DNA of 64,000 bases, taken from assembly GCA_037176725.1 (NCBI GenBank), contig JAZBRS010000039.1:23162001-23226000 (forward strand), in the 5' to 3' direction. The notes below the pieces were generated by a model. The model saw only the letters and a program-made list of their open reading frames with translations, did no database searches and had not been told where the DNA came from. This DNA comes from Posidonia oceanica. Its lineage: Eukaryota; Streptophyta; Magnoliopsida; Alismatales; Posidoniaceae. Position numbers and translations under genes: made by a program. Below are positions 1 to 11,089 of the stretch, in pieces (positions within the stretch are counted from its first letter, which is position 1; each line of letters opens with the position of its first letter).

Positions 1-495
1 ATGAGGGATAGTTACTGGATATCAGCCGTATAATGCAATTGCGGGTGATAGTTTAGGAGTATCAGCCTAACGACAGTTTACGGTCCTGTCAACCGGTGGA
101 TAGTTTACAGACCTATCAACTAGAGGATAGTTTACAGTCCTATCAACTGGAAACCGCAATTGCAAGGGACAGTTACTGGATGTCAGCCGTATAACGTAAT
201 TACACGCGATAGTTTACAGACCTATCAACTGGAGCGACAGTTTACGGTCCTATCAACCGGCGGATAGTTTACAGACCTATCAACTGGAAAAGTGCAATTA
301 CGAGGGACAGTTACTGGATGTCAGCCGTATAACACAACTGCGGGCCGACCATGGATCGACCAGAAGATAGTTTAGGAATATCAGCCTGAGATAGTTTCGG
401 ATATCAGCCTAGCACGAGTGATTGATAGATGATAGTTTAGGAATATCAGCCTGAGATAGTTTCGGATATCAGCCTAGCACGAGTGATTGATTGAT
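1..495 (-). repeat. 3' UTR array of ~27-bp hairpin units (element A)
   Basis: This stretch is made of short units of the form GATAG-loop-CTATC followed by AACTGG or AACCGG, mixed with related units (GATAGTT...GATATCAGCCGTATAAC; GATAGTTTAGG..ATATCAGCCT). Each unit contains an inverted repeat. Some units use GACAG/CTGTC or GACA/TGTC in the same place, which keeps the pairing. The same array occurs at 48570-49390 in element B. Tandem repeats in the 3' UTR are a known hallmark of Tat/Ogre elements. Confidence 0.85.
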
Positions 496-945
496 GATAA
501 GAGGGGGCAAGATCATGATGAGAATGATAAGATATCGGACTTATCGGCCGGCAAAGAGGGGATGAGGTAATGATGAGAAGTTGATCTAAAGAGGGGGATG
601 AGATCATGATGAGAAATTAAGCTAAAGAGGGGGATGAGATCATGATGAGAAGCTAAGCTAAAGAGGGAGATGGGATCATGATGAGAGGTTAAGTTAAAGA
701 GGGGGATGAGATCATGATGAGAAATTAAGCTAAAGAGGGGGATGAGATCATGATGAGAAGTGTTGATTGATAAGATATCGGACTTATCGGCCGGCAAAGA
801 GGGGATGAGGGAATGATGAGAATGATAAGATATCGGACTTATTGGCCGGCAAAGAAGGGATAAGGGAATGATGAGAATGATAAGATATCGGACTTATCGA
901 CCGGCAAAGAAGGGATAAGGGAATGATGAGAAGAAATCATCCCAT
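496..945 (-). repeat. 3' UTR tandem repeats: 36-bp unit and GATAAG...CTTATC unit (element A)
   Basis: About 560-760 holds five to six 36-bp units with the core GATGAGATCATGATGAGA. They are flanked by units with the core GATAAG-ATATCGGA-CTTATC followed by GGCCGGC or GACCGGC, which are also amplified in element B (49621-50240). The 36-bp period is a multiple of three and creates a spurious minus-strand ORF. No gene is seen. Confidence 0.8.
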
Positions 946-982
946 GATGCCAAGAACGTCATAGGGGAAAGAGGGAAAGAAC

Positions 983-1034
983 GATACCAAGGGGCGATCA
1001 AAAGATGCCCCTGGTGTCGGGATGACACCAGGGG
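983..1034 (-). other. Three-arm inverted-repeat element (element A 3' UTR)
   Basis: Arm 1 (983-995, GATACCAAGGGGC) and arm 3 (1024-1034, GACACCAGGGG) are near-copies of one another. Both can pair with the same arm 2 (1007-1018, GCCCCTGGTGTC). Arm 2 and arm 3 form an 11-bp perfect stem with a 5-nt loop. Related copies occur at about 1826-1874 and in elements B, C and D, with compensatory changes in the stem. Confidence 0.6.
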
Positions 1035-1086
1035 TTGGCCAGCACGTCCTTGGCATCGAAAGCAGAGAGTGATGACAAGAGTGTCG

Positions 1087-1800
1087 TGCTTGTCAGACGA
1101 GTAGTTTGGGGTACCAGCCCGCAAGGGACTCAGCTGAGGGCGATCAGCTGGGGATGACCAGTCGAGAAGAGTGTCAGGTTGACGGACCTTCCGCCGAGCA
1201 GTTTGGGGTGCCAGCCCGCAGAGATAATGATCCAGCTGGGGGCGACCAACTGGGGACTCGACTGGGGATGACCAGCAGAAAAGAGTGTCAGGTTGACGGA
1301 CCTTTCGCCGAGCAGTTTGGGGTGCCAGCCCGCAGAGATAGTGATCCAGCTGGGGGCGACCAACTGGGGACTCGACTGGGGATGACCAGCCGAGAAGAGT
1401 GTCAGGTTGACGGACCTTTCGCCGAGCAGTTTGGGGTGCCAGCCCGTAGAGATAATGATCCAGCTGGGGGCGACCAACTAGGGACTCGACTGGGGATGAC
1501 CAGCCGAGAAGAGCGTCAGGTTGACGGACCTTTCGCCGAGCAGTTTGGGGTGCCAGCCCGCAGAGATAATGATCCAGCTAGGGGCGACCAACTGGGGACT
1601 CGACTGGGGATGACCAGCCGAGAAGAGTGTTAGGTTGACGGACCTTTCGCCGAGCAGTTTGAGGTGCCAGCCCGCAGAGATAATGATCCAGCTGGGGGCG
1701 ACCAACTGGGGACTCGACTGGGGATGACCAGCCGAGAAGAGTGTCAGGTTGACGAACCTTGCGCCGAGCTGTTTGGGGTGCCAGCCCGCAGAGAACTCAG
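1087..1800 (-). repeat. Six tandem 114-bp units (element A 3' UTR)
   Basis: The landmark GTTTGGGGTGCCAGCCC recurs at 1201, 1315, 1429, 1543, 1657 and 1771, an exact 114-bp period. Element B has only about one equivalent unit (50470-50530), so the amplification is particular to this copy or lineage. The period is 38 codons, so long false ORFs appear on both strands. Each unit contains two hairpin modules of the general 3' UTR type. Confidence 0.9.
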
Positions 1801-2371
1801 CTGGGGATGATCAGCTGGGGATGATACCACAGGGCGGCCAAAAGATGCCCCTGGTATCAGGATGATATCAGGGGATGGCCGGTGCGCCCCTAGCATCAGG
1901 ATGCAAAGATAGATAAGCGAGTGGATGGATGATAGGTTGACGAACCCATCGCCGAGCAGTTTGGGGTGCCAGCCCGCAAGGGACTCAGCTGAGGATGAAC
2001 AGCTGAGGAGGATAACAGGTTGACGGACCTTTCGCCGGGCAGTTTGGGGTGCCAACCCGCAAGGGACAGCAGCCCAGCCGGGGATGACCAGCTGGGGACG
2101 CCGGACGGCGGAGCTTGGTGTCGCGGGCCTGCAGATGCTCTAGGCTCCGGATTGGGTGCTGAGGACTTCGCCGCGTTGGGATGTCTGCGAGTCTGATTAG
2201 AGGGCCCAAGATAATGATGATGATGATATGCAATGCAGCAAAGAGTCTTGATGTGCAAGCAGAAAGCAGAAACAGTTTCCATTGATAAGGCTTGGTGAGT
2301 ACAACGCCTGTGGCAGGCCAGAAATGTACAGCACAATTTGAAAAAAGACCACATGATGGTCGCACAAGGGC
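1801..2371 (-). other. 3' UTR between the 114-bp array and the DUF7745-like ORF (element A)
   Basis: This part holds a second degenerate three-arm element (about 1826-1874), two more hairpin modules (about 1930-2060) and then about 300 bp of non-repeated sequence. The unique part is matched in element B (50530-50814). No gene is seen. Confidence 0.6.
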
Positions 2372-3574
2372 CTAGTCAACCCGGGCCTTCTTTGGCTGCC
2401 TGGAGTCGGGGAATAGGGGGCCGCCTGGCGGAATTTCAGTAATTGGCCAGAGCTGTCGGACTTCAGCTTCATAATCAGGAGTGCATCTTGTACCTCTCAC
2501 AGCTGCAATGTCTGTAGATTGGACCCCATGCTACATCAGACTAGCAAGCTTCTTGGTTGGGGCAGTGGTGCTGAGAGGATAAGTCTGTAGAAGCTCGGGC
2601 GCTGTACTGTTAATGAAGGCACCCTGCTGGAAGCCGAATTGGCGCATGACCCTGATTGGATGGTACTCTACGCCTTCTATGAAGCCTGGAAGAATGATCA
2701 GCCGCGTGTCACGCGCGCTGAAGAAGATTGTGAATGGCTCTGCTGCAGAGGGGACGATGCGCCAAATTACAGCGTCGTCAGTCAGTGCTGACAGCCTCTC
2801 GTATTCGTCTTTGATGCTCTTGTCTGCTCTGGTACGGGCGCTGCTGCAGTAAGCTTTGAAAGCATGCGCTTGAGGGCGCAGGAAGTCCATTTCTAAGTGC
2901 GTGGTCAGCCAGACTTGTATGAGTGCTCCGCAACCGTGGAAGTGGCGGCAGCGATGAGAAATGCGGTCCAGCTCGCGATAAGTCTCTGCCAAGACAACTG
3001 GTGCCAGATCTATGTGCTGGGTCACCACAGCTAGTGCAATTTCTGCGACCTCGATGGCCACTGTCAGTCGGCCATGAGTAACGATTAGTTCGCCTAGAAA
3101 GCGGATGACGAATCCTCGGAGCCACAGCTCATCTCCGAGGTCAGCGCGCTTGTTCAAGATATCATCAAAGTATGCAAGGCGAAGCATAGGCTCTGGTCCA
3201 CTGGTGCAGATTAGGTTCTGTTGGCAAGCTTGAGTGGAGAGCCCAGTCAGTTGGTTCAGGACCCGGAGATATCCGTCGCACCTCATGAAAACAGGCGGCC
3301 CCAAGATCTTTGAAAAGCTGCATATCCGACGCACCTCTTCCAGTGTAGGTGTCAGCTCAGTTTTGTTGAAACGGAAGACATGGTGCGCCGACTTCCAGAA
3401 TCTCGCGGCGGCACACAGAAGGTGGCGGCTGACCTCCACATCAGCAGCCTTTAGCAGCTTGGTTGGTATGCCCCACAGGCACAGCTTTTCACAGTCTACT
3501 TGAGTGAGCCTGCCGATCCATTCTCGCAGGGTTTCCGAGCAATGTGCGGGAGTCAGCAGAGTAAGAAAACCCAT
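2372..3574 (-). pseudogene. DUF7745 / plant-mobile-domain-like accessory ORF, nonsense mutation (element A)
   Basis: ATG at 3574; the frame runs to an amber codon at 2531-2533. After that stop the homologous reading continues in frame for 53 codons to a second stop at 2372-2374, the same end as the 400-codon copy in element B. The B copy has CAG where A has TAG. The protein begins with a conserved block containing CSETLREWIGRLTQ, and about residues 60-75 carry FRFNKTELTPTLEEVRRI. This resembles the 'LTPTLEE' core of DUF7745 / plant mobile domain proteins often annotated near plant retroelements. The ORF lies downstream of integrase on the same strand, so it belongs to the element. Function unknown. 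The family assignment is from memory of motif style, without a search. Confidence 0.65.
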
Positions 3575-5018
3575 TATACTTGATTGCACAAGACAGGCTG
3601 ATTACTGCAAGGCTTGAAGGTACCTGCTATCAATAATCAGTCAGATCTCGCAGGTATGTAATCACTGACAACAAGCAGAAACTGAGACTGAAAATGCAGT
3701 TCCAATATGCATCTAGGCAAAGTGATAACAGAACACAGCAATTAAGCACTGATAAGCAGGGGGATTCTGCAGCAGTCTTGCGGACACGGGGGCGAGGGTT
3801 GGTAGGAAATCTGGACTAGCGCAGCTTGAGTGTCGTCGATGTGCCTCTGCTGGGGAGAAGTACTGCCTCAGGGCCTGAGCGCGTTGCAGAGCGGGAGAAA
3901 TTGATAGGAAAAGGAATGATAGAAGAAGATGCATGCATGCATGATGTAGGTGATATGCTTATGAAGATGAGTAGTATGCTTGGATGAATGAGTATGCTTG
4001 GATGCCCTCAGCATACGGAGTGCTTTGGTGCCTGCTGCAGAGGAAGGGAGCGGTCCTTGACTCACTGGGCCCTACTCAGACTCTCGGCTTATTGGTGGCG
4101 CTCCGGAACAGGTTGTTGGCATTATACAGGTGGTGATGTGGTGAGGACAGGCTACTGGCTGCACTCTCAGGACCTACATCTATTCTTTCAGCTCTCTTTT
4201 TTTGAAAGGTTTCTCCCTCATAGGTATGCAGTCTTTCTCTGCCCCTAGCTTGGAGAAGGTATGTGTTTGCTCTTGGGAGGATGTGGTAGACCCCTTTTCC
4301 AGGCTTGACATGCTGGGGATCTCTAGTAAAGTATGGGGGATAACGGTGCCTGTGTTTTTTGGGCTACTTTTGCCTTTTTCTTCTTCTTTTTTTTTTGTTT
4401 TGCTTGCTTTTCTCCTTTTTTTGTTTTTGTTTTTGTTCTATCTCTTTTTTTCCTTTTTTTTTGCTTGATCTTTTTTCTTTTTTTTTTTCAGGCTTTTGCT
4501 ATCCCCATTCTGGTGGCAAAAGAAGGGTGCTTGAATTGTAATGGATTTAGGCTTTGGGTCTGCTGTGTGATGGGTGGAAGGAGCAGGGTTAGACTGCACA
4601 CCCCTATCTCTAGGGCCGGCTTCTGTCTTCGTCTTCTGTTCCTTGGAGGTGCCCAAACCTAGATGTCTATTCTCACTTTTTTCAAGCTCACAACCTAACA
4701 TTTTTTCTCCCTCAGAGGTGTATGTCCTTATGAGATTGGGCAGTTCGCCTGTCCTTATTGGTGGTGGCTCCCTCACTCGCTAAGACATCTAAGTAGTGCC
4801 AGGTGAGGCAGGGTGACTCTTTCCAGAGCAGGCAAGCACTTCCGGTTGTCATCACCGGGCAGAAGATGCGATGTTTGAGAGGATGATGATGACGATTTGA
4901 AAAGAAAGAATGCAAGAGTTGAAAGGATGACGATGATGATTTGAAGTAGAGTTGAAGCAAGAAGGCGAGAATGCAAGTGCAGGTGGGAGAAGGGCATCTG
5001 CAACGGGGCTGCTTTCGG
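3575..5018 (-). other. Spacer between integrase and DUF7745-like ORF, with long pyrimidine tracts on the plus strand (element A)
   Basis: No coding region is supported. On the minus strand an acceptor-like sequence (TTATTGATAGCAG|G, about 3621) lies ~50 nt before the ATG. At 4370-4495 the plus strand is almost pure pyrimidine and ends in a TTTTTCAGG motif, which on the minus strand is a long polypurine tract. The same arrangement is kept in element B (52018-53453). Low-complexity ORFs across the tract are not genes. Confidence 0.6.
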
Positions 5019-5923
5019 CTACTGATAGTATTTCTTCAGATAGCAGAGGTTGACGGGCTCAGACTGCTCGACCTGGTCCATATCCTCAAGAGTTACAGCG
5101 CCTCCCTAAAAGATCTGCTTGACCACAAAGGGGCTACGCCAATTGGGTCGGAATTTCCCTCGACCGTCAGGCAAATGAATGGCGCGCAAGACAAGGTCCC
5201 CTGGCTGGAAGCTTCTGAGCTGGACCTTCTTCAAGAATGCTCTGGCCATCCGCTTCTGATAGCAGTGAGCGTTGTGCATGGCTTGCAATCTGCGCTCATC
5301 AATCAAGTTCAGTTGGACGCAGCGGTCTTCGACCCATTCTGCTCCTTCCAACTCAGCTTCCCGTAGGATCCGCAAAGAGGGGATTTCCACTTCAACAGGT
5401 AACACCGCTTCCATGCCGTACACCAGAGAGTACGGGGTGGCTCCTGTAGAGGTCCGGATTGATGTCCTGTACGCCTAGAGCGCGTACGGGAGCTTGTCGT
5501 GCCAATCCTTGTGGATTTCTGCCATTTTCTTCAGGATCTTGACAATGTTCTTGTTTGCAAATTCCACTGCTCCGTTCATCTGTGGCCGATAGGGCGAGGA
5601 TCGATGGTGCTTGATTTTGAGACTTTGCAGGTATTCTTCGATCCTTTTGGCAATGAAGTTTGAGCCGTTATCAGAGATGACAGAGTGCGGGACCCCATAT
5701 CGGGCAACAATATTGTTTCTGATAAATTTTTCTGTTGCCGCAGCGGTGACTGTTCTGTAAGAGGCTGCTTCCACCCACTTGGTAAAGTAATCGATCGCTA
5801 CCAGAATGTAACGATGACCATTTGAAGCAGCAGGGTGGATGGCGCCAATGACATCGATCCCCTAGGTGGAGAAAGGCCATGGCGAAGACATGTTGTGCAG
5901 CTGATGCGGAGGGGCCTTGATGA
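5019..5923 (-). pseudogene. Integrase C-terminal half (element A), 5' end lost by deletion
   Basis: On the minus strand the frame encodes the second half of the integrase catalytic core, including SDNGSNFIAKR and the YRPQMNGAVE region around the DDE glutamate (here VEFANK). The C-terminal domain follows (PGDLVLRAIHLPDGRGKFRPNW). The HHCC zinc finger is absent and the first catalytic Asp lies at the broken end. Stops interrupt it: TGG to TAG near 5476 and a stop at 5106-5108. The homologous end in B is YLKKYYQ-stop, matching 5019-5021 here. The upstream side joins the gag-pol linker at 5918-5923 in a different frame. Confidence 0.85.
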
Positions 5924-8572
5924 TTCTGCTGCTGACATTGCTGACTGTTCTGCTGCTGAGGCTGCTGATAGCTCTGTCACTGATTCTGCTTTCTGCTCTG
6001 TTACTGCTGCATCTACTGCTGATGCTCCCCCCTCTGGGTCTTCTAGTGTGTTCGTGGAGGATATGCCGGACTGGCAGCTGATCTGGTCACTGCCGCTCGA
6101 TGCATTGCTCAGGTGAGGCATGGGTTGCACAAACCACCTAGACCCGCCTTCTGGTTGAAGAGTGATGAGCTCATCTGGTCTAGGGGAGTCCGACGCTGCT
6201 GAGTCTTCTAGGACCATGATAGAAGCATGGTCCTCTTGCAGAGGAGGATCTGTAACTACGGCTTTTCCTTTCCTTTCTGCAGCTTGATGCTCTGCCAGGT
6301 CTTCTGTTATTGACTTGATTTGTTCTTGATAAAGTAGCTCTAAGTCAGACATCCAAGAATCGACCTGGGCTTCTATCGCCGCTCCTTCTTCCTCGTCCGA
6401 GGGGGAGTCGACGTAGTAGGCGCCGGGGGCCTGCGGCACTGGCCCGGCTGCAAGACGGATTGCTGCCCTTGGAATCTGCATGATCTAGTTCACGGGCGCG
6501 TCCGATGGCGGCAACTCTGATGTAGGAGGCCCAAATAGACAAGTCAGCGGTGCCATAGATGGATAAGCTTCCAGGGTCACTGCTGGAGAATAAGCAGGGG
6601 TGCTCTTTGGAGGGCTCAAGGGCCCGGAGAATGTAGTGCTCAGTTGGCCTTTTGTATCGGGCCGTAACTGAGAGAGCGCAGCCTCTGACGCCATGGGGTC
6701 TTGCCATGAGAGCTGCTGTTGGTTGTCAGGAGAATGCGGAGCGGACTGCGCCAGCTGCATTCCTGAAGATGATGCTGAGGGAGCGGGCTGGGCCACGCTG
6801 CTGACTGAGTTGATGGACTGCCCCTCCAGAGATGGGGGCAGTGGCACTGATGTTGCTGTGACCGCTGGTAGCATGCTTGGTTCTGCCAGAAGGAGTGTCT
6901 CTGACTCCTGCACTGCTGCTGTCTGATCTTGAGAAGCTGGTGTGGCTGCAAAAGGATGAGAACTTGCATCTGCCACAGGGCCTGCTGAGCTGCCTGTTGT
7001 TTCTGCCAGAGGGAGAGCTAAATAAACTGACTGTGGGGCCTCTGCTCTGACCACTGTTTCTGCTGAGTTGATTGGGACTGCCTCTGTTGCATCAGACTGC
7101 TCCTCATCCGAGTAGTAGTCCTCAATACACACCCAATCCTCTACCGGCGCTGTGGCTTGGTAATCGGTTGATCCCAGAATTCCTGCACTAGTAAAGTTAG
7201 TGAGGTCTCTGGGAATGGCTGGTGCATGGGCTTTGAGCTGGAAGCAGTGATCTTCGTTGGGCTTGGGTTCGTAGCTGAGGCCTTCAGATTTCCTTCGCTC
7301 CACTGCTACGATCGGCTCCGCGATCCCTTGGCCGTGACGCCCGAGCGGCGTACCCTTTGTGTAACCCCACCTGTGACATACATTCTCGACCATTCGAAAG
7401 GGGTTATTGTGAACGGTCAAGGAGTTGACACGTTCAAGATCAGGAACGAAGTTAACTGGCTCGCACCGGTTAACGCGATAAAGGGCTTCAGAAGTCTCGG
7501 GGTCAAACGAGATAGATTGCGAGGACACGGGAGAGACTGCTTCAATCCGCTCCTTCTCAAAGTTCTCTGCCATGACGACAATGACATCATCACCACGACG
7601 GTACTTTATCATTCGATGGAGGGTCAAAGGAAGGACCTGATGCTTGTGGAGCCAAGGGCGCCCAAGCAGAAGATTGAAGTTAGGCTTCAAGTCGACGACA
7701 TAGAATTCTACGTCGAAGGTGACCGGACCGATAGCCAGAGGGATAATCAGAATCCCTAGAGCGTCATGGTGAGTGTTGTCAAAAGCAGTCATTCCCTTCA
7801 CGGCTGGCGTGATATCCTCGGCTTTGAATCCGAGCTTGGTTGCTGTACGCAAGGGGCAGACATTAAGGCCTGACCCGTTATCAACCAGCGTTAGGGGAAT
7901 GCGGAAGCTTTTGAACTGCACCGTGACGAATAGGGGCTGGTTGTGATTAATCCCTGCTGGAGGCAGCTCATCACTCGTAAAAGAGATGACCTGGGGCTCC
8001 GCGATTAACCCAACCATGCTCTCCAAGGCGGAAGGCTCAATGGACTGGGACACACGAGCAGCCTGGAACACGCGAAGAAAAGCCTCGCGGTGTTCAGCAG
8101 AAGTGTGGATCAAATCCCAGATGGAGATGTCGGCTTTAACCCTCTTAAGCTGGGAGGTTAGGCCTGCTTTAGGTTGGCTCTTTTGGGCAAGGGGAGGGGT
8201 AGTTCTAGCAGGTTCTAAGGGGGTAGTGGCAGGAAGCTGGGTTACTACAGGTTGGGCAGGGATCTGGCTAGCTATAGGCTGGCTTGGGGTTGGATCTGCT
8301 AAGGGTTGGCCTGAGGGTGGGGGTATAACAGGTCCAGGGTGAGTTGGCCTAGTTGCCGGTGCTGGGGGCCTATAAACCCTCTCTGATCGCGTTACTTCCG
8401 CGCACATTTCTGTGGCGTAGCTGTAAGGGACGCGATGGGTGTCCAAGGTCAAATCAATGACGACTGGAGCATGTGCTGCGAGCACAGGAGGGGTTACAGG
8501 GGGACCTACAGGATGTTGAGGTTTATCTAGTGGGTATGGTTGTTTGGGTGGGAAGACTGGGGCAGGTTGAGG
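5924..8572 (-). pseudogene. Protease, G-patch and acidic/Ala-Ser linker part of gag-pol (element A)
   Basis: The frame is the same as gag. From the 5' side it holds a Pro/Gln-rich segment, then an aspartic-protease domain with the active-site motif LVDNGSGLNVCPL (DNG in place of DT/SG) and FNLLLGRPWLHKHQVLP (about 7650-7900). A G-patch-like segment follows (GRHGQGIAEPI then GLSYEP, about 7260-7340). After that comes a long Ser/Ala/Gln-rich linker with a conserved patch, YYVDSPSDEEEG. At 5918-5923 the linker is joined to integrase, where RT should begin. The protease would cut the polyprotein; the linker and G-patch have no known role here. Confidence 0.85.
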
Positions 8573-11089
8573 TCAGCCTAGAAGGTGTAGCTGAGGCTGT
8601 CCTAAAAGGTGAATGGGAGAACTAGGCTGGGCTCTAGCCAAAAGGTGTACAGGAGATTGAGCCTGAGGGAGCACTGTGGGAGGCGCAAGAGGGCGCTCCG
8701 GCCTGGCACGCGGTCGGATCGAATGGATTCCCGACTCGGAGCCGGCAACTGCCGCAAGATAGAGACTGACTGGGAAAGGCTCAGAGATGTCAGAGATAAG
8801 ATCAGAAGGGTCTACTACAGAAGTAGCAGGCCCAGAAGGAAAGACAGAGTGGATGCCTGAGGTTCCCGCCCCTCCCGGATAAGAGTGCTCCGGTAAAGGT
8901 TGGCGGACGATGCCAGGATGCGGGGGAACAACTGGAGATGCAGATGCAAGAGTGCGCACCTGAGCGGGTGCCTCGTGCGTGTCGATTACAATCGTTCCCG
9001 ATTCGATCAGGTCCTGAATCGCGTTCCGCAGGGAGAAGCAATTATCCGTCGAATGCCCGACGCTTCGATGGAAATTGCAGAAGAGGTCCGGCCTAAACCA
9101 ATGCGGCAGAGGACTTGGCGGCAGACGAACCTCCGGGAACTTCAGGAGTGATGCTACCTTCGGCAAGATGGCCGTGAGTGGTTCCACCAGTGGAGTGAAA
9201 TTCCTCCTCTCAGCGGGTGGTCTTCTTTACCTTGGGTATGAGCCTTGCTGGACCGGTGCGGCAGGATAGACCGGTCTAGCGGTGGTAGTGATGTGCGGTG
9301 TGTGCGGGTTCCTAGGTACAGGAGCGTACACCATCTGAGCTGGGGTAGGCCGAGACGGCAAGTGAACAGGCACAGCAGGAGAATCGACGAATGCAACAGT
9401 GGGTTTCGGCGAATCCTTCTTCTTCGGGCGGTTGTTGCTGCTGCCGCTGTTGTTGTTGTTGGAGATGCTGCTGTTGGCACTGTTGCTGCTGATCACTGCC
9501 TGCTTAGCGAACGCAGAGAGAGCTGGGAAGTTGCCACTCCGCAAAGAACTCTCCACGCGCGCTCCAGCTCTAATGAGTGCCGCAAAAGTAGTGACTGGCT
9601 GAATGCTAAGCAGAGCCCCGAGAGACGGCTGCGCCTCTTTGATAACGATCTCGATAGATTCCTCGTCAGAGGGTCTATCTCGAACCTGAGAGGCAAGGGC
9701 GCGCCAGCGGCCGACGTACTCCCCGAACGGCTCGCTAGAGTTCTGCTTGATGGCGATCAAGTCCGCCCTCTTTGGGACAAGATCAAGGTTGAAGGAGTAT
9801 TGCTCCAGGAACGCCTGACTGAGGTCGTTCCAAGTCTTGATGGCTGACATATCGAGTGATGTGAACCACTTGAGTGCCGGCCCAGTCAAACTCTTCTGGA
9901 ACAAGCGGATCAGCAACCTCTCATCAGCCTGAAGCTGAGCGAGATCACCGCAATACGCCTTCAGGTGTGCTACGGGGCAGCCCCTACCATTATACTTTTC
10001 GAAGTCCGGGATTTTGAACATCAGAGGGAGTACCGCCTCTGGAAAGCAACAGAGGTCTCGGAACTGGTAGGTCTGGTGCTCAGTACCCTGCACTAGTCGT
10101 AGTGCCTTCTCCAAGACGTCCATCCGGTTATTGATGGGGTCTGGAATTGCTGCTGTAGGAGAGGGATCAGCAGGGGTAGTGAGCACATACGCCGAATGGG
10201 TCGCACCTAAGTGCTCCTCCGGATCTACCATAGCGTCGCCTGGTGGAGCAATGGGATGGCCGGCGTATCCGTGCTGGGGGACAGTGTATGCAGGAGTGTA
10301 TGCAGGATGCTGGACTTGGTGAAGAGGAGAAGAATAAATGCCATGCTGTGCTGGGATAGGGGGTGGATGACGGAGCGCCAGTTGCTGTACAGGCGGGGTG
10401 CCAGACAGCGAGCCAGCGAGGTACTGGGCTCCAGTCGATCCAAAGGATTGACCACCAGAAGGAAGTGGAGCATGCTGTGCCAAGTGTTGTGCAGGAGGCG
10501 GTAGACGGGCCCCCATCGTCGGAACCGTGAGCAGTTGCGACGATGGTCAAGGCGGAGGTGCAGAGGTTGATGCATGAAATGCAGGAACTGGCCTCGGAGG
10601 AACCTCAGGGACGACAGAGACAGAAGAAGGACGAACTGATAGAGCCATGCCCTGCAATCTCTGGGCAAGCTCCATCAGGTGCTGGTACTGCGCTTCAGGC
10701 ATCTCGGCAGCGGGGACGCTGAAGTGCAGTGCCGGCGGGGATTGAGAAGCAAGGGGCACGGACACAGATGGTCCAAGAAGGAGGGATTCTACAGAAAAGG
10801 TCGCAGCAGCAGTGGAAGGGATGTCGAAAGCGACGTATCCCTGGGACGGAGGGGGCAGTGGCGTCTCCGGAGCGCGAGTAACGGCCGTCAAGATAGACTC
10901 GGTGACCGGATCCGGAGGAAGGGAGGCTTGCCACTGTCCCGGGGTGTACTGAGAACCTAGAGACGTTAGAGGAGGAAACCCTGGCGTCGGAGGGGGAACA
11001 AGGGGGACAGAAAGAGCAACCGGAGGGGCCAGAACGGAAACACCCTCCATGACAGGAGTAAAAGAAGGCTCACTAACGTACTGGGCCAT
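8573..11089 (-). pseudogene. gag: gag (element A), three nonsense codons
   Basis: ATG at 11089 (MAQYVSEPSF); B and C use the same start position. A Pro/Gln-rich N-terminal half is followed by the retrotransposon gag core (about 9600-10100: FEKYNGRGCPVAHLKAYCGD, LTGPALKWFTSLD). A single zinc-knuckle-like motif, CNFHRSVGHSTDNC, follows at about 9030-9080. In-frame stops lie at 10547-10549 (TGA where B has CGA), 9227-9229 (TAA where B has CAA) and 8573-8575 (TGA in a short LLG-x-PQ repeat). The first two are C-to-T changes. The reading frame continues from gag into protease without a shift, so gag and pol were probably one polyprotein. Product in life: the capsid/nucleocapsid protein of the cytoplasmic particle. 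Confidence 0.88.

Noticed and set aside
1106..1633. 175-codon plus-strand ORF and matching minus-strand ORFs
   Set aside because: Produced by the 114-bp tandem repeat (38 codons); absent from the homologous 3' UTR of B.
4202..4541. Phe/Leu-rich ORFs that look like membrane peptides
   Set aside because: They translate a poly-pyrimidine tract; the frame is not kept in the B homologue.
7226..7759. 177-codon plus-strand ORF (also 9245-9847 and 60409-61008)
   Set aside because: Antisense shadows of the protease and gag reading frames.
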